From: Rhypophila decipiens | Taxonomy: Eukaryota > Ascomycota > Sordariomycetes > Sordariales > Naviculisporaceae | Direction of reading: 5' to 3' | Length of the DNA stretch: 42,357 bases | Assembly: GCA_033297075.1 (NCBI GenBank) | Contig: MU858305.1 | Location: 1-42,357 of the forward strand | Shown: one piece after another, positions 1 to 8,945 of the stretch | How the letters are laid out: each line of letters starts with the position of its first letter | Position numbering within the stretch: the stretch's first letter is position 1 | Program-made: the position numbers and the translations under genes | Notes under the pieces: generated by a model | Told to the model about the DNA's origin: nothing | The model's input: only the letters and a program-made list of their open reading frames with translations | Database searches by the model: none

Positions 1-1742
1 TAACAAAAAAGTTATTGTAGATTGTAGTTATACGGAATAAATTGAGGTGGTTGGGAAAATGCGGGGTGTGTTCAGACTTTTGACCCCTCACTTTACTCTT
101 TTGGGTTGTTTCCTCTCTCTTCTTTTCTTCTGTAGGACATGGTAGACTGACACATGTTGGGTTTCTCTTACATCTCGCCTTGGTTTTTGCTCTTTTTATA
201 TTGCGATGAATTTCTCTCATCCTGGGGTTCGCAAGAACATATCACTGGATATCAGCGTCTGTAGTCTCCCGTTGGATTGACCTAGACAAGCGCAAGGAAA
301 CATCCCATCTGTTTCGACCCCGGAAAGCAAGTCTTGATTTTCTCTATTCATAGCTTTTGGACTCTTCTATAGCAACGAGCTGGTCTCTCATCAACCTAGT
401 TTTTTCTTTTCCCGTGACACTGACCTGAATGCCCGAACATGTCCAGCACTTTCCAACTCGCCAGTTTTGGCCCTTGATATGCAAGATAGTTCCGCGCCAT
501 CACTAAAATGCAGAAGTTAACGGCTGATTGAGATTGTTCCATCATCTACTCTCTCCCGTTATTGGTGTCCTGTGAAACTCCATGGCGAGGTTGAATCAGG
601 TTCACCCAATCCGAGGCCAAGCGTCTTACTTGATCTTACACTAGTAAACAATCTCCACTAAAACCATATAACAATTTAGATAGATTCAAGCTGAAAGCTC
701 TCACCGATAACCACGCGCAAGGTATAATACCGATTGATTTTGTTCATTTCCCATGGCGAACCAGGGCTAGCCGAAGCCCCTAATGCTGATTTGGATGTAT
801 GAATAGGCGTATTGGCCCATGAAGCGTATGCCTCGATCTGTTGATGTTTCGTGTTGATTTGCGCCGTAGTAGCAGTGACCTACTGAAAATATTGGATTGG
901 GAATCGTATGCCTTGTTGTCTATGTTGTTGGTGTAGCCGTTAACTTGGCGTGCTCTGCTCGTTGGCTATTACCTCGTGGTCTCGCGGGCTCTGGCATTGT
1001 TGGCTCTGGCGTCGTAGGCCCTGCATTGTTTCCTTTGGTACCGTTGGTCCTAGGATTGTTTTGTATGGCTCGTGGGCTCCTTAGCGATTGGCTCGTTGGT
1101 TGGCATGCCTACTCGCCTGACTTGGATCTGTACTCCGTGGATGAGTGCGTTCTGAGTAGAATTGTGACCGCGAATAGCTTCACCCCTCATGTTCATGAGG
1201 TACGGTTAAGTGGTTCGCTTGGCTTCTGTAGTTGTGATTTATAGCTGTTGTCGTGACTCGTTGAGTCTGATTACAGGTAGTAGATAGCTGCGAGTACCTT
1301 GAGCTGCGCAAGCAGTGAGGGCTCAGAACCTTTAGGGATGAAGCTGTTGATACATCTATAGAATCCACCTCACCGAGCGGGGCCAACACAGGGCATATTT
1401 ACGTCCAAGTTGGTGTAATGCATCTAATAATGCCTGGAAGTGGCTACAAAGAGCCACTGCGGCCTTTGTGCCCTCCAACATATAAATTGTCCACATGGTC
1501 TCCCTTTCCTCGCCTGTTCTGTTCCTCTTCCACATTCTCCCCTTGTCCCCAACCATACCATCTGCAAACTTCAATCCTCCTACAGAAGGGTGGTTCTGCA
1601 TATATTCAACAATTACCAATACCGGATATCTTCTTGCAAGCTACTCCAGTCGCCAGAATCCCAGCTTCGTTGGCCCATATATTATTTCTTGTCTTGGACA
1701 AATCAGCTCCCACTCGACAGGTGCCTGTTGCCACTGCTAGCA
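1..1742. other. Intergenic, no supported gene
   Basis: No reading frame here has convincing protein character; the 115-codon frame at 897-1244 is a Leu/Val/Gly-rich frame with no family likeness. The T-rich first 450 bases look like the 3' flank of a gene lying off the left edge (inference). Bases 505-640 resemble bases 3635-3780 (see repeat entry). A TATA-like TATAAATT lies at 1481-1488, about 260 bases before the next start codon. Confidence 0.5.
505..640 (+). repeat. Diverged direct repeat, copy 1 (copy 2 at 3635-3780)
   Basis: Both copies carry, in the same order, a GCAG..TTAA block, CTGATTGAG, then ATGGCGAGGTTGAATCAG (here) or ATGGCGAGGCTGAATCAG (copy 2), followed by a CCAA.CC.AGGC/CCGAGG block and a CTTAC/CTTGCCTGAGCTTA block. 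The match was found by eye and is patchy, so the exact limits are uncertain. It may be the end of an old dispersed repeat. Confidence 0.45.
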
Positions 1743-2927
1743 ATGTCATCAGCAGCAACATTGGGAACGGGGAGGTGGAGATGTGGGTATTGCCGGAAAG
1801 AAAATGGACGAGATGATCTCGATCGCAGGAATGAGAACCCATGTCGCACAGATCAATGCAAAGGCGAGTTCGGACCCGGTGCATGACTCATATTCTCCGA
1901 TGAAGAGTTGAAGCGCCACGGCCCATTGCACCAGAAACCTAATCCTTTCTTTCGGTATGATGAGTCTGGGTATGTCTATGTCGTCGGAGGCGATGATCCT
2001 GTTACCAATATGGCAATGGATAGGCCCTGGCATGGGCTCTCTCACCCTGTCACCGCTCAATCTCGGCGCCCATGGGCACGACCGGAGGACTTGGCCAAGC
2101 TTCCCCCTATCGCCCAAGGAAGAATTGATTTTCATTTTGAAGAGGGTGAGAGACTAGAAAGGGAGCAAGAGCAGATGCCGCCACCCCCGGCGTCCACCGC
2201 ATCCACACAAGGTCAAAGTGGCAACGACTTTTATGCACCTCAAGGGGCCACTGCAGAGTATGGTTCTACGTATGGTGCCATGTCCCAGTACAACACACCC
2301 AGCCAATATGGCTCTGCTGGACACGATGCATATGGCTCAGCCAGCTATTCGACTTTGAGTCCTTCGACTGGCCAAACTGGCTACAGCGGATATAGCAGCT
2401 ATACTGCCTCCGCCCCTCAAGCCGGATATACTACTCAGCAAGCATATTCCACTACTCCAGCTGCATATTCCGCTACTCAGCATGAATATTCCACTACTGA
2501 GCCAAATTATTCCACTCCTCAGCAAGGATATGACACTTCCGCTGGCTATGATGCTTCTTCAGCTTCCGCTGATTACACACAGCCTCAAGCTCAATACTAT
2601 GAATATCCTGATCCCCAGACCCAGTCCCAGTCACAACCGACTGAAGTGGCTGAAGATACCAGTTTCCAAAATCCAGCCAGCATGGTCCCGGGAACCACTG
2701 GATATGTGTCACGCCCAAGCTATCGCGAACGCACGCAACGAGAGGAGGAGCAGGAGCAGGAGGAGGAGGACGACCAATACTTTCCCGCCGGCAGCAAGAG
2801 AAGATATGAGAGCACACCCTCGACCGGCGACTCATACGGAGCGGAATCCCCTGAGCCGTCGCGATCCCACAGACAGTCCAAGGACGGCAGCAAGAGTCGA
2901 CACAAGAAGAAGCATACTAGGCGTTGA
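1743..2927 (+). CDS. RanBP2-like zinc finger plus Tyr/Gln/Ser-rich low-complexity protein, frame broken by one in-frame TGA
   Basis: The ATG at 1743 has G at -3. The first 47 codons hold a W-x-C-x2-C-x3-N ... C-x4-C motif (RWRCGYCRKENGR ... CRTDQC), close to the RanBP2 zinc-finger start but with a longer loop. An in-frame TGA follows at 1884-1886. The same frame then stays open to the TGA at 2925-2927: a conserved-looking segment (EELKRHGPLHQKP, YDESGYVYVVGG), then about 200 residues rich in Tyr, Gln, Ser, Thr and Ala (repeats such as YSTT/YSAT), then an acidic Glu/Gln run and a basic Arg/Ser/Lys tail. The architecture recalls FET-type RNA-binding proteins, though no RRM is seen. The TGA might be read through, spliced out, a true disabling mutation or an assembly error. 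I found no normal-length intron that removes it in frame; a 27-nt GT...AG stretch (1879-1905) would. Function unknown. Confidence 0.6.
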
Positions 2928-3808
2928 AATGCCATCGGGCTCTTGGGATTTCACTTTTTCTGCTTGCTGATTTGTCTCTATTTTCTCTGGCTAATTTCTC
3001 TTCTCTTCTTCTTGATCCTCCATTTCCTTGTTCTTTCCTGGGTCACAGAGTATTTTCTCACCAACCCACACCATATACTCCTCTCCTTCTCCTTGCTCGC
3101 CCGCTGATTTTGACCCCTTGCCTATCCTCGCCTTGTTTCACGCATTTCTTTCCATGTTTCTGTCTCAGATTACCGTATTTCTGCAGAGATACTGTCGAGT
3201 ATGAGCCGGGATGGACTTGTCGTGTTGTGTCGTTTCCTCTCCCCCCAAGAACCGAGACTGTCTCTACAAAACATTGGGAGCTGCTGCTTTCTTTTCTACA
3301 TTTTCCCGCGTTGAGCTGAATCATTCCCTCATCGTGCCACTGGCGCATTCCCCTCATCGTCATTCGATTGTCTGTATGGAGGGGTAGATCCCAAATGGCC
3401 CACTAAACTCTGAAGGGTTTTAGCGCCATTCATGTTATCTACCTATACCATACGTATAGTGTAGCTATATACACATCCGGATTGGGATAACTATCCTCAT
3501 CCTTGCCAAAAACCGTCCGTCCATTATGCTCATGTTGACGCTGCGAGCCGTCTTGCCTGCTGTCCGAGCATGAGATTTCCTGTCGCGGTGTTCATGGTTG
3601 AATTTACACCACAGTCCCCTCCCATCACCATATTACCGCAGTTAAAGTCTGATTGAGTTTACTGCGGCGTTTCCTTGCTCTCGGTAGTATAATCCTGGAA
3701 CAAAACATGGCGAGGCTGAATCAGCCTCCACCAAACCCAAGCCGAGGGTTAGGGTCTTGCCTGAGCTTATACCAGCAAAAGATCCCCAACAACAGAAGTT
3801 ACTGTGAT
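2928..3808. other. Intergenic: likely 3' flank plus repeat copy
   Basis: T/C-rich sequence to about 3320 is probably the 3' untranslated region of the preceding gene (inference). The frames here are shadows or composition artefacts. Copy 2 of the diverged direct repeat lies at 3635-3780. Confidence 0.4.
3635..3780 (+). repeat. Diverged direct repeat, copy 2 (copy 1 at 505-640)
   Basis: It shares the ordered blocks GCAGTTAA, CTGATTGAG and ATGGCGAGGCTGAATCAG with copy 1 about 3.1 kb upstream, in the same orientation. It lies just past the 3' end of the gene-like stretch on the minus strand. Confidence 0.45.
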
Positions 3809-4619
3809 TCAGCCTTCATGCCCTATTTCGAGATCGCAGGTTTCTTGGGTTGTGGATACCAAAGACAATGCCGACCCTGTGGACCCGACGCGTGTACCCG
3901 ATGTTGCCCGACGTCCTTCTCGCCCTCTGGAATCCCAAGACTATACCTGTTCACTGCTTCCAATGTCTCGACCAAGCTCGCGCTCCGTTCGGCCGGGGTT
4001 CTGTTCTTGGCTGGGTAGCTTTCGACAAGATTGCCGACCGCTTTCATTGCCTCTGACGAAGACTCACGGGCCTCGCTGGCTTTGCCGGTCTCGGGAGCGG
4101 GTTTTGCTCTTCGACGCTGCTCGCTTGGGGCGGGAACGGACCAGGCCCGATCGTAAAAGAGTCGGCATCATCTCTGCGCACTGGGCGAGAGACTTTGGGT
4201 GTTCACGGTATTTATTGTCGCGGGCCCGGAGGAGGCCATCGTCCTTTCCGCACTCGTGGTAGCGCCAGCACCAGCGGACTGTGGTAGGGGAAGCTGAGGC
4301 CCTTGTTGGCTGGTCTGGTTCTTGCAGGTGGAAGACCTGCTTTGATTGTTCTGTCCGCAGCGCGAAAGGTTAGATCATGCTCTTGAGGGGTAAAGCGAGG
4401 AGGGAAGATTTATCACTGGGAAAGATGCGTACCGGATTGTTCCTGCCCGACAAGAGAGACTTTCAGGGACCGAGGTTGCTGATCGGGAAATCGGGCAAGG
4501 ATCATCAAAGCATGAATTGATGACTATAATTGCAGTGCATGTTCGGAGGTTGGAAGCTCGTTGGCAGAGGACGAGGACAGAGCTGATGGCGCAGGCTGAG
4601 GGGCAGTGTGTTCCTTGAC
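3809..4619 (-). pseudogene. Decayed or multi-intron gene-like stretch, weak FHA-like character
   Basis: On the minus strand protein-like segments follow one another but change frame. A Pro/Ser-rich piece (PQPAPSALSSSSANELPTSE, from about 4610) runs to a TAG near 4525. Next comes HALMILARFPDQQPRSL, then, after a 51-nt GTACGC...AAG stretch that could be an intron, EHDLTFRAADRTIKAG. A Ser/Thr/Gln-rich piece (about 4330-4170) is followed by a frame change near 4170, then KAVGNLVESYPAKNRTPAER, then TRVGSTGSALSLVSTTQE ending at a TGA at 3809-3811. The middle recalls the beta-strand pattern of fungal FHA domains, but the RxxG..S core is not intact. A broken gene is more likely than an intact one because I found no splice set that joins all pieces. 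Certainty is low. Confidence 0.3.
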
Positions 4620-5214
4620 CTATGATTGGGTGCCTTGTCCAGTGCCCCTGCCGTGTTACACAGTGAGGTCCACACAGTGCAATTTCCTTTGGACTCACCA
4701 GTCGTGGTTCAAATCGGTAAATCCTGGAATGGACGCAACCGCGCCTTCTACTTCGAAATGCGTTTTTCTTTTTCGGTAGTTCAGAAAAAATGGATGCGAA
4801 GATTTGAGATTTAGACCTGGAATTCACAGTTTGAGCCTCGGTGTTTCCCGCATTCAGAAGTCATCTCCCGCCGACGGTCGACCGTTAGTTGCGTGTAGAC
4901 ATCCTGCCAGATGTTACGTGGGCAGCGTGCAACCGTGTTTGGGCCTTGTCTGACGAAGATTGACCTGGTCGGCAAAATGGTAGTCGTAGCGGCCAGCCCA
5001 GCAATCCAATGTGGTACAGAGAAGTGGGAAAGCTTTCAAAAGGCAACATAGGTACCCATGGTAGCTGACAGCACTTGACAAGTGTAGATGGATCAGCGTC
5101 GACGATTCTTGAATACACTCCTTCCCTGGTTTAATTGTTAGCGTGGTGCATTCCCCCGAACTCGATATAGCTTTACAGCCAGATGACGGATTTTTACGCT
5201 GAAAAAGAGGCTAA
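4620..5214. other. Intergenic, nothing recognised
   Basis: The frames in this stretch have no protein-family character. It runs up to the 24-bp minisatellite. Confidence 0.4.
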
Positions 5215-5525
5215 TTGGCTCGAGCAAAGACCTCACTGGCTCGAATAAATGCCTTGACTGCCACAAATAAGTGCCTTAACTGCCTCGAATAAATACCTTC
5301 GACTATCTCGAATAAATGCCTTGACTGCCTCGAATAAATACCTTAACTGTCTCGAATAAATGCCTTCAACTATCTTAAACAAATGCCTTAACTGCCTCGA
5401 ATAAATCCTTTAACTAGCTCGAATAAATGCCTTCGACTGTATTGAATAAATACCTTGACTAGCTCGAATAAATACCTTAAGGGTCTCGAATTAATGCCCT
5501 GGCTAGCTCGAATTAATGCCTTTCA
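5215..5525 (+). repeat. Minisatellite, unit about 24 bp, roughly 13 imperfect copies
   Basis: The unit is close to CTCGAATAAATGCCTTGACTG, repeated with drift (AATACCTTAACTG, AATGCCTTCAACTA and so on), the last copies being CTCGAATTAATGCC. The repeat is plain on the + strand and encodes nothing. Related units in the opposite orientation lie at 6905-6990. Confidence 0.9.
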
Positions 5526-5770
5526 AAAACATGGATGATGGCTTCACTCGACGATATGACAAGGGTACCGAGATGGAGAGATTCATGGTTGTATGAAATG
5601 TATTCTGCCCTATCTGTGTGATACGGGTAACGCTAACGGATAAAATGCACCGGATTTATGGGGCCGCCTATCGCTGCATGGGATGATGTGTCCAATGAGA
5701 AGTCCTCGCCAACCTCCCCACCACCCCTGAATCAGGTAAACAAAGATCCCCCATCACCCTCTGGGCTTCG

Positions 5771-6280
5771 TTATTCGGGTGCCCACCTATACCACTCGGC
5801 AGATGCATTCATTTCCTCCCTCAGGTCATTCATCGCTGCCGGCAACCGCTCCTCTACTAACAGCATCCCCAATGTATCTAGGTTGTTTGTTTGGAAAATG
5901 AAGATAACGTCCCGAGCCATTCGTAGATCTAGCCACGGGTAGGGTGGGCGCTGGGAAAGTTGATCCAAGTGGTCTTGAGCCTCCCTTTGGAGTTGCTCCA
6001 AGAAGGCTATCGGTTGTTGCTGGGATTCGTTCCATCCCATTAGCCAATGCTCCATTCGATCAAAGATCGATGCCGCGTTCTGGTAATCTTGGTAAAGTTG
6101 TGCCATTATGGGTGTGGTTGGGTTTAATGCTCCACACACAATGCCTAGTATTGCATCCGACATTGGTCCACGGCCATGGTATTTGCATCTTCGATGGCTG
6201 ACGCCGATGGGGGCGTTGCACGGAGAAAGGCACTTGAATCCGGCGTTGCATTCGCAACAATACCGTTGCCTAGCTTGCAT
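5771..6280 (-). CDS. Small Cys-rich hypothetical protein (169 aa)
   Basis: I start the protein at the ATG at 6280, because the frame upstream of it only translates a tandem repeat. Residues about 5-35 hold six Cys and a His (YCCECNAGFKCLSPCN ... SHRRCKYH), like a degenerate form of the short fungal zinc-ribbon pattern that ends in HxRCxxC. The remainder is helical and Trp/Gln/Leu-rich, with no domain I recognise, ending in NASAEWYRWAPE. There is no signal peptide and no membrane segment. The gene sits alone between a minisatellite and its inverted copy, so it may travel with, or be a remnant held between, repeats. Function unknown; it could also be a chance open frame. Confidence 0.45.
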   Translation of the reverse strand: MQARQRYCCECNAGFKCLSPCNAPIGVSHRRCKYHGRGPMSDAILGIVCGALNPTTPIMAQLYQDYQNAASIFDRMEHWLMGWNESQQQPIAFLEQLQREAQDHLDQLSQRPPYPWLDLRMARDVIFIFQTNNLDTLGMLLVEERLPAAMNDLREEMNASAEWYRWAPE

Positions 6281-6318
6281 CGTGATGGCAACACTGAGAA
6301 TGACTGGTATTGAGATCA

Positions 6319-6453
6319 AGTGTGATGCTGTTTGACGGAATACCGTTCGGTGGAAGAATTGAGATGAAGTGTGAGTTGCTGTTTGATGGAATACTGCTCG
6401 ATGGAATGAAGTGTGAGTTGCTGTTTGATGGAAAACTGTTCGGTGGAAGATGG
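6319..6453 (+). repeat. Tandem repeat, about 42 bp, three copies
   Basis: Three units run head to tail, each with CTGTTTGA(T/C)GGAA, then TACCGTTCGGTGGAAGA or TACTGCTCGATGGAATGAA or AACTGTTCGGTGGAAGATGG; copies 2 and 3 begin GTGTGAGTTG. They lie just 5' of the small Cys-rich gene and could be part of its leader. Confidence 0.85.
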
Positions 6454-6521
6454 CTGTGAAGGATAGATGTTCTGGCGTTGAGAGGAATGAGAGGTGCGAG
6501 AAAAGGTTAGGTCCTGAAAAC

Positions 6522-6590
6522 ACCTTGCGTCATCGCCACCTTCCCACTCTTTGAGGGCTGTGGTTGGCAATTGAACAGCATAACTGCCTA
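6522..6590 (+). repeat. Direct repeat copy 1 (copy 2 at 6714-6780)
   Basis: The block CATCGCCACCTTCCCACTC, then TTGAGGGCTGTGGTT, then GCAATTGAACA recurs about 190 bases on with few changes (CGTCGCCACCTTCCCACC, TTGAGGGCTGTGGTT, GCAATTGAACA). Confidence 0.85.
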
Positions 6591-6713
6591 CCTTCCTCGT
6601 GGTAGGTACCTGCTGCTTATTCGCTCATTCTCGCAAGTGTGGGAAGAAGGGAAGGAAGGAAGAGGACTTTCCGTATTGGCAATTGCACAACTCTGTTTTG
6701 GTTTCTTGAAGGG

Positions 6714-6780
6714 CCTTCCGTCGTCGCCACCTTCCCACCTTTTGAGGGCTGTGGTTCGCAATTGAACACCATGGCTGCCT
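6714..6780 (+). repeat. Direct repeat copy 2 (copy 1 at 6522-6590)
   Basis: It has the same blocks in the same order as copy 1, ending at ACACCATGGCTGCCT where copy 1 has ACAGCATAACTGCCT. Confidence 0.85.
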
Positions 6781-6904
6781 GAAGTCCACCCCAAAATACG
6801 TTGAGGGGGAAGGTGATATCGGCAAGAATACCTTTCGTATCAGGCACCGGTCCGATAGGACTTTTCGCACAGTCAAGGCATTTATTCCAGCCAGTAAACG
6901 GCAT

Positions 6905-6990
6905 CTGCTCTAGTAAGTTTAGGTCTTTATTCGAGCCAGCCAGTGCATCTGCTCGAGCCAGCCAAGGCCTCTATTCCAGCGAGTTATGGT
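6905..6990 (-). repeat. Inverted, diverged copies of the 5.2-kb minisatellite unit
   Basis: Read on the minus strand this stretch contains CTGGCTCGAATAAAGACC, CTGGCTCGAGCAGATGC and CTGGAATAGAGGCCTTGG, which are the 5215-5525 unit (CTGGCTCGAATAAATGCC) with changes. The two arrays therefore face each other across about 1.4 kb. Confidence 0.6.
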
Positions 6991-8096
6991 TTCTATTCTA
7001 CAAGAGTTGTGCCTGTGTAGAAGAAGGCTGGTGAGGTGCCTGTACATGAGAGTAGTGGTGCCTGTTTATCAGGGCCCTCTCCCGAAGCAGATTCAACGTT
7101 TATACCAAAGTTGAACAATTGGTCGGAAGGGCATATATAGCTGGGCCATCAAGATGAGAATCTGAATTATGCAGCAGCAGCACATTGGCACGCATAAGAT
7201 GGCGGTTGGGCTTACGGCAGCTGAGCTGTATGCATGTCAGACGGGCCGCGAACGGTTCCAAAAGTGCCAGTTGGACTAAAATGATGTGCTTTGCGTTAGC
7301 GGAGAGAAAACGGTAAACCCCAGGCTTGGCGTGTGTTCTGGTGCCTGAGGGAGTCAAATGAGGAATCATGTTGATGTTGACACCATCGCACGTCTTGTGC
7401 ATGTATAGATTTATGTGGTCAAGCAGTGATCGAGTCTGACGGATCCAGGAATAGACAGCTGATGTGTAATTGTGTATTGAACAAAGGAAAAAAATGTATC
7501 ATTCTTGATCGTTGCGAAGATGTGCAGCTATGTACTTCGGTCTGCATATGTATATATGTACTCCAAATCCCGCTCTCGGATTCAAGTGTGCCATCTATTC
7601 AAGGCCCCGTCGTCTCCTCCCCTTCATATCGCATGCCCATATAAACATCCGCCGTCACACCATGCTTTCATTACAAATCCAGCCCGTCCTCTCAGAGTCA
7701 TCAGAAATCTGCTTGTCCACCCTGCCACCAAATGCTGATTAAAATGCCAATAAGTATATACAACCCTTCCGAGGTAGCCAGTAACCCCCAAAAATGTGTC
7801 GAAGCGAATCAAATTGAAATGCGAAAGCTCGGAGGGGTATAGAACGCCAGTCCATGTCCAATGTGTATTATGTGAAGAAGAATTATGCCCATTTTTGTTG
7901 ATGCAGCGCCGCCGTGTCCAGATGCAGAAATGCCAGTTGAGCCCAGGCAAGCGCTCAGAAGAAGCCAAAAACATTGTCGCAAAGTCGTCTTGGTTGTTCC
8001 GTGTTCCCAAGAAACCGAAGTGATCCCGTTGTCGAGCAGGAGAATCGATGCTGGAGCAATGAAATGCAAGGACGGCTACCAAGCCAAGAAACAAAT
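6991..8096. other. Intergenic, nothing recognised
   Basis: The short frames on both strands show no family character. The part next to 8097 probably includes the 3' untranslated region of the minus-strand gene (inference). Confidence 0.4.
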
Positions 8097-8945
8097 TTAG
8101 TGGCGCCGTAGGATAAACCACCAATTTTTCCGCCGCTGCCGACGGCCTCCATCCTTCTCGGTTTCCTCGTCGCCTTCAAGCTCCAACCTGTACCGTACAA
8201 CGCTTCCCCGGTCGTCCTCGAAACCAAGCCGGCGTTTCTCTTTGGGGACAAAGCATTCCGGAACGACGTGTCGTCTTATCCAGCCACGAACCCCACGACT
8301 TGCTGCATCGATGGCGGCGTATTCGAGGCGTCGGGTCTTGTCGCTTGTCCAGTAGTGCGTTGTTTGAGGAGGGAGAGGGTGGGCAGGCGCTTCTTGCGTG
8401 GGGGTACTTTCCGGCCCGGTTGCGTAGTTACGAGTGACAGTCATCTCTGTTTCGTCCACCACGTCTGGTTCCGCAGTGATGAAATGCGGAAACTGGAAAT
8501 ACGTCACTGGTTGCTGCTGTGGTTGGCGGGGTGAATACGATGTCCGTGGTGACGTGGACTGGCGACATCTTCGTGGTACCTGTGACACAGGGCCTGTCTT
8601 GGAGCAGCGTTGGGTCGTTGCCTTTGTGCGTCGCTGACGGGTGGAGGATGTGGCAGAGGCGCTAGATGTCCGGCGATGCGATGAGTGAGAGTCTCTCCGG
8701 GCCATGGACTCGTAGCCCGAGTCCTGTCTTCGTATTTCCTGCACGACTGGGACCTCGTAGCCCCTATTCTTGTGAGAAGTCCAGGAATGCTGTTTGGCCG
8801 AGTTATGGTTTGGCGATACTTGGGGCTCATAGAGTTCCACATCGTGGAAGCTGTGATACGTGGTGTCGGACAGCGCCAGACTCACCCGAGAATCGGGACG
8901 GTCGACCTGTGGCAAGGGAGATAGGGACATGATGGTTGTTGACAT
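8097..8945 (-). CDS. Hypothetical protein, disordered N-terminus and conserved-looking C-terminal block (282 aa)
   Basis: I use the ATG at 8945 (MSTTIMSLSPLP); the frame stays open 20 codons further without another ATG. Residues up to about 190 are Ser/Arg/Gln/Pro-rich and look disordered (RQDSGYESMARRDSHSSHRR is typical). The last 90 residues look folded and conserved: TRRLEYAAIDAASRGVRGW, RRHVVPECFVPKEKRRLGF, EDDRGSVVRYRLELEGDEE, then a basic tail rich in Arg and Trp. I recall proteins of this shape, with a YAAIDAASRG-like block and a GSVRRYR-like block, in Eurotiales, without a known function. There is no signal peptide or membrane segment. It is a single-exon gene, isolated by long flanks. 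A nuclear or cytosolic role is likely but unsupported. Confidence 0.75.
   Translation of the reverse strand: MSTTIMSLSPLPQVDRPDSRVSLALSDTTYHSFHDVELYEPQVSPNHNSAKQHSWTSHKNRGYEVPVVQEIRRQDSGYESMARRDSHSSHRRTSSASATSSTRQRRTKATTQRCSKTGPVSQVPRRCRQSTSPRTSYSPRQPQQQPVTYFQFPHFITAEPDVVDETEMTVTRNYATGPESTPTQEAPAHPLPPQTTHYWTSDKTRRLEYAAIDAASRGVRGWIRRHVVPECFVPKEKRRLGFEDDRGSVVRYRLELEGDEETEKDGGRRQRRKNWWFILRRH

Noticed and set aside
5215..5525. CRISPR-like regular repeat spacing
   Set aside because: The units abut without unique spacers and drift continuously; this is a minisatellite in a fungal genome.
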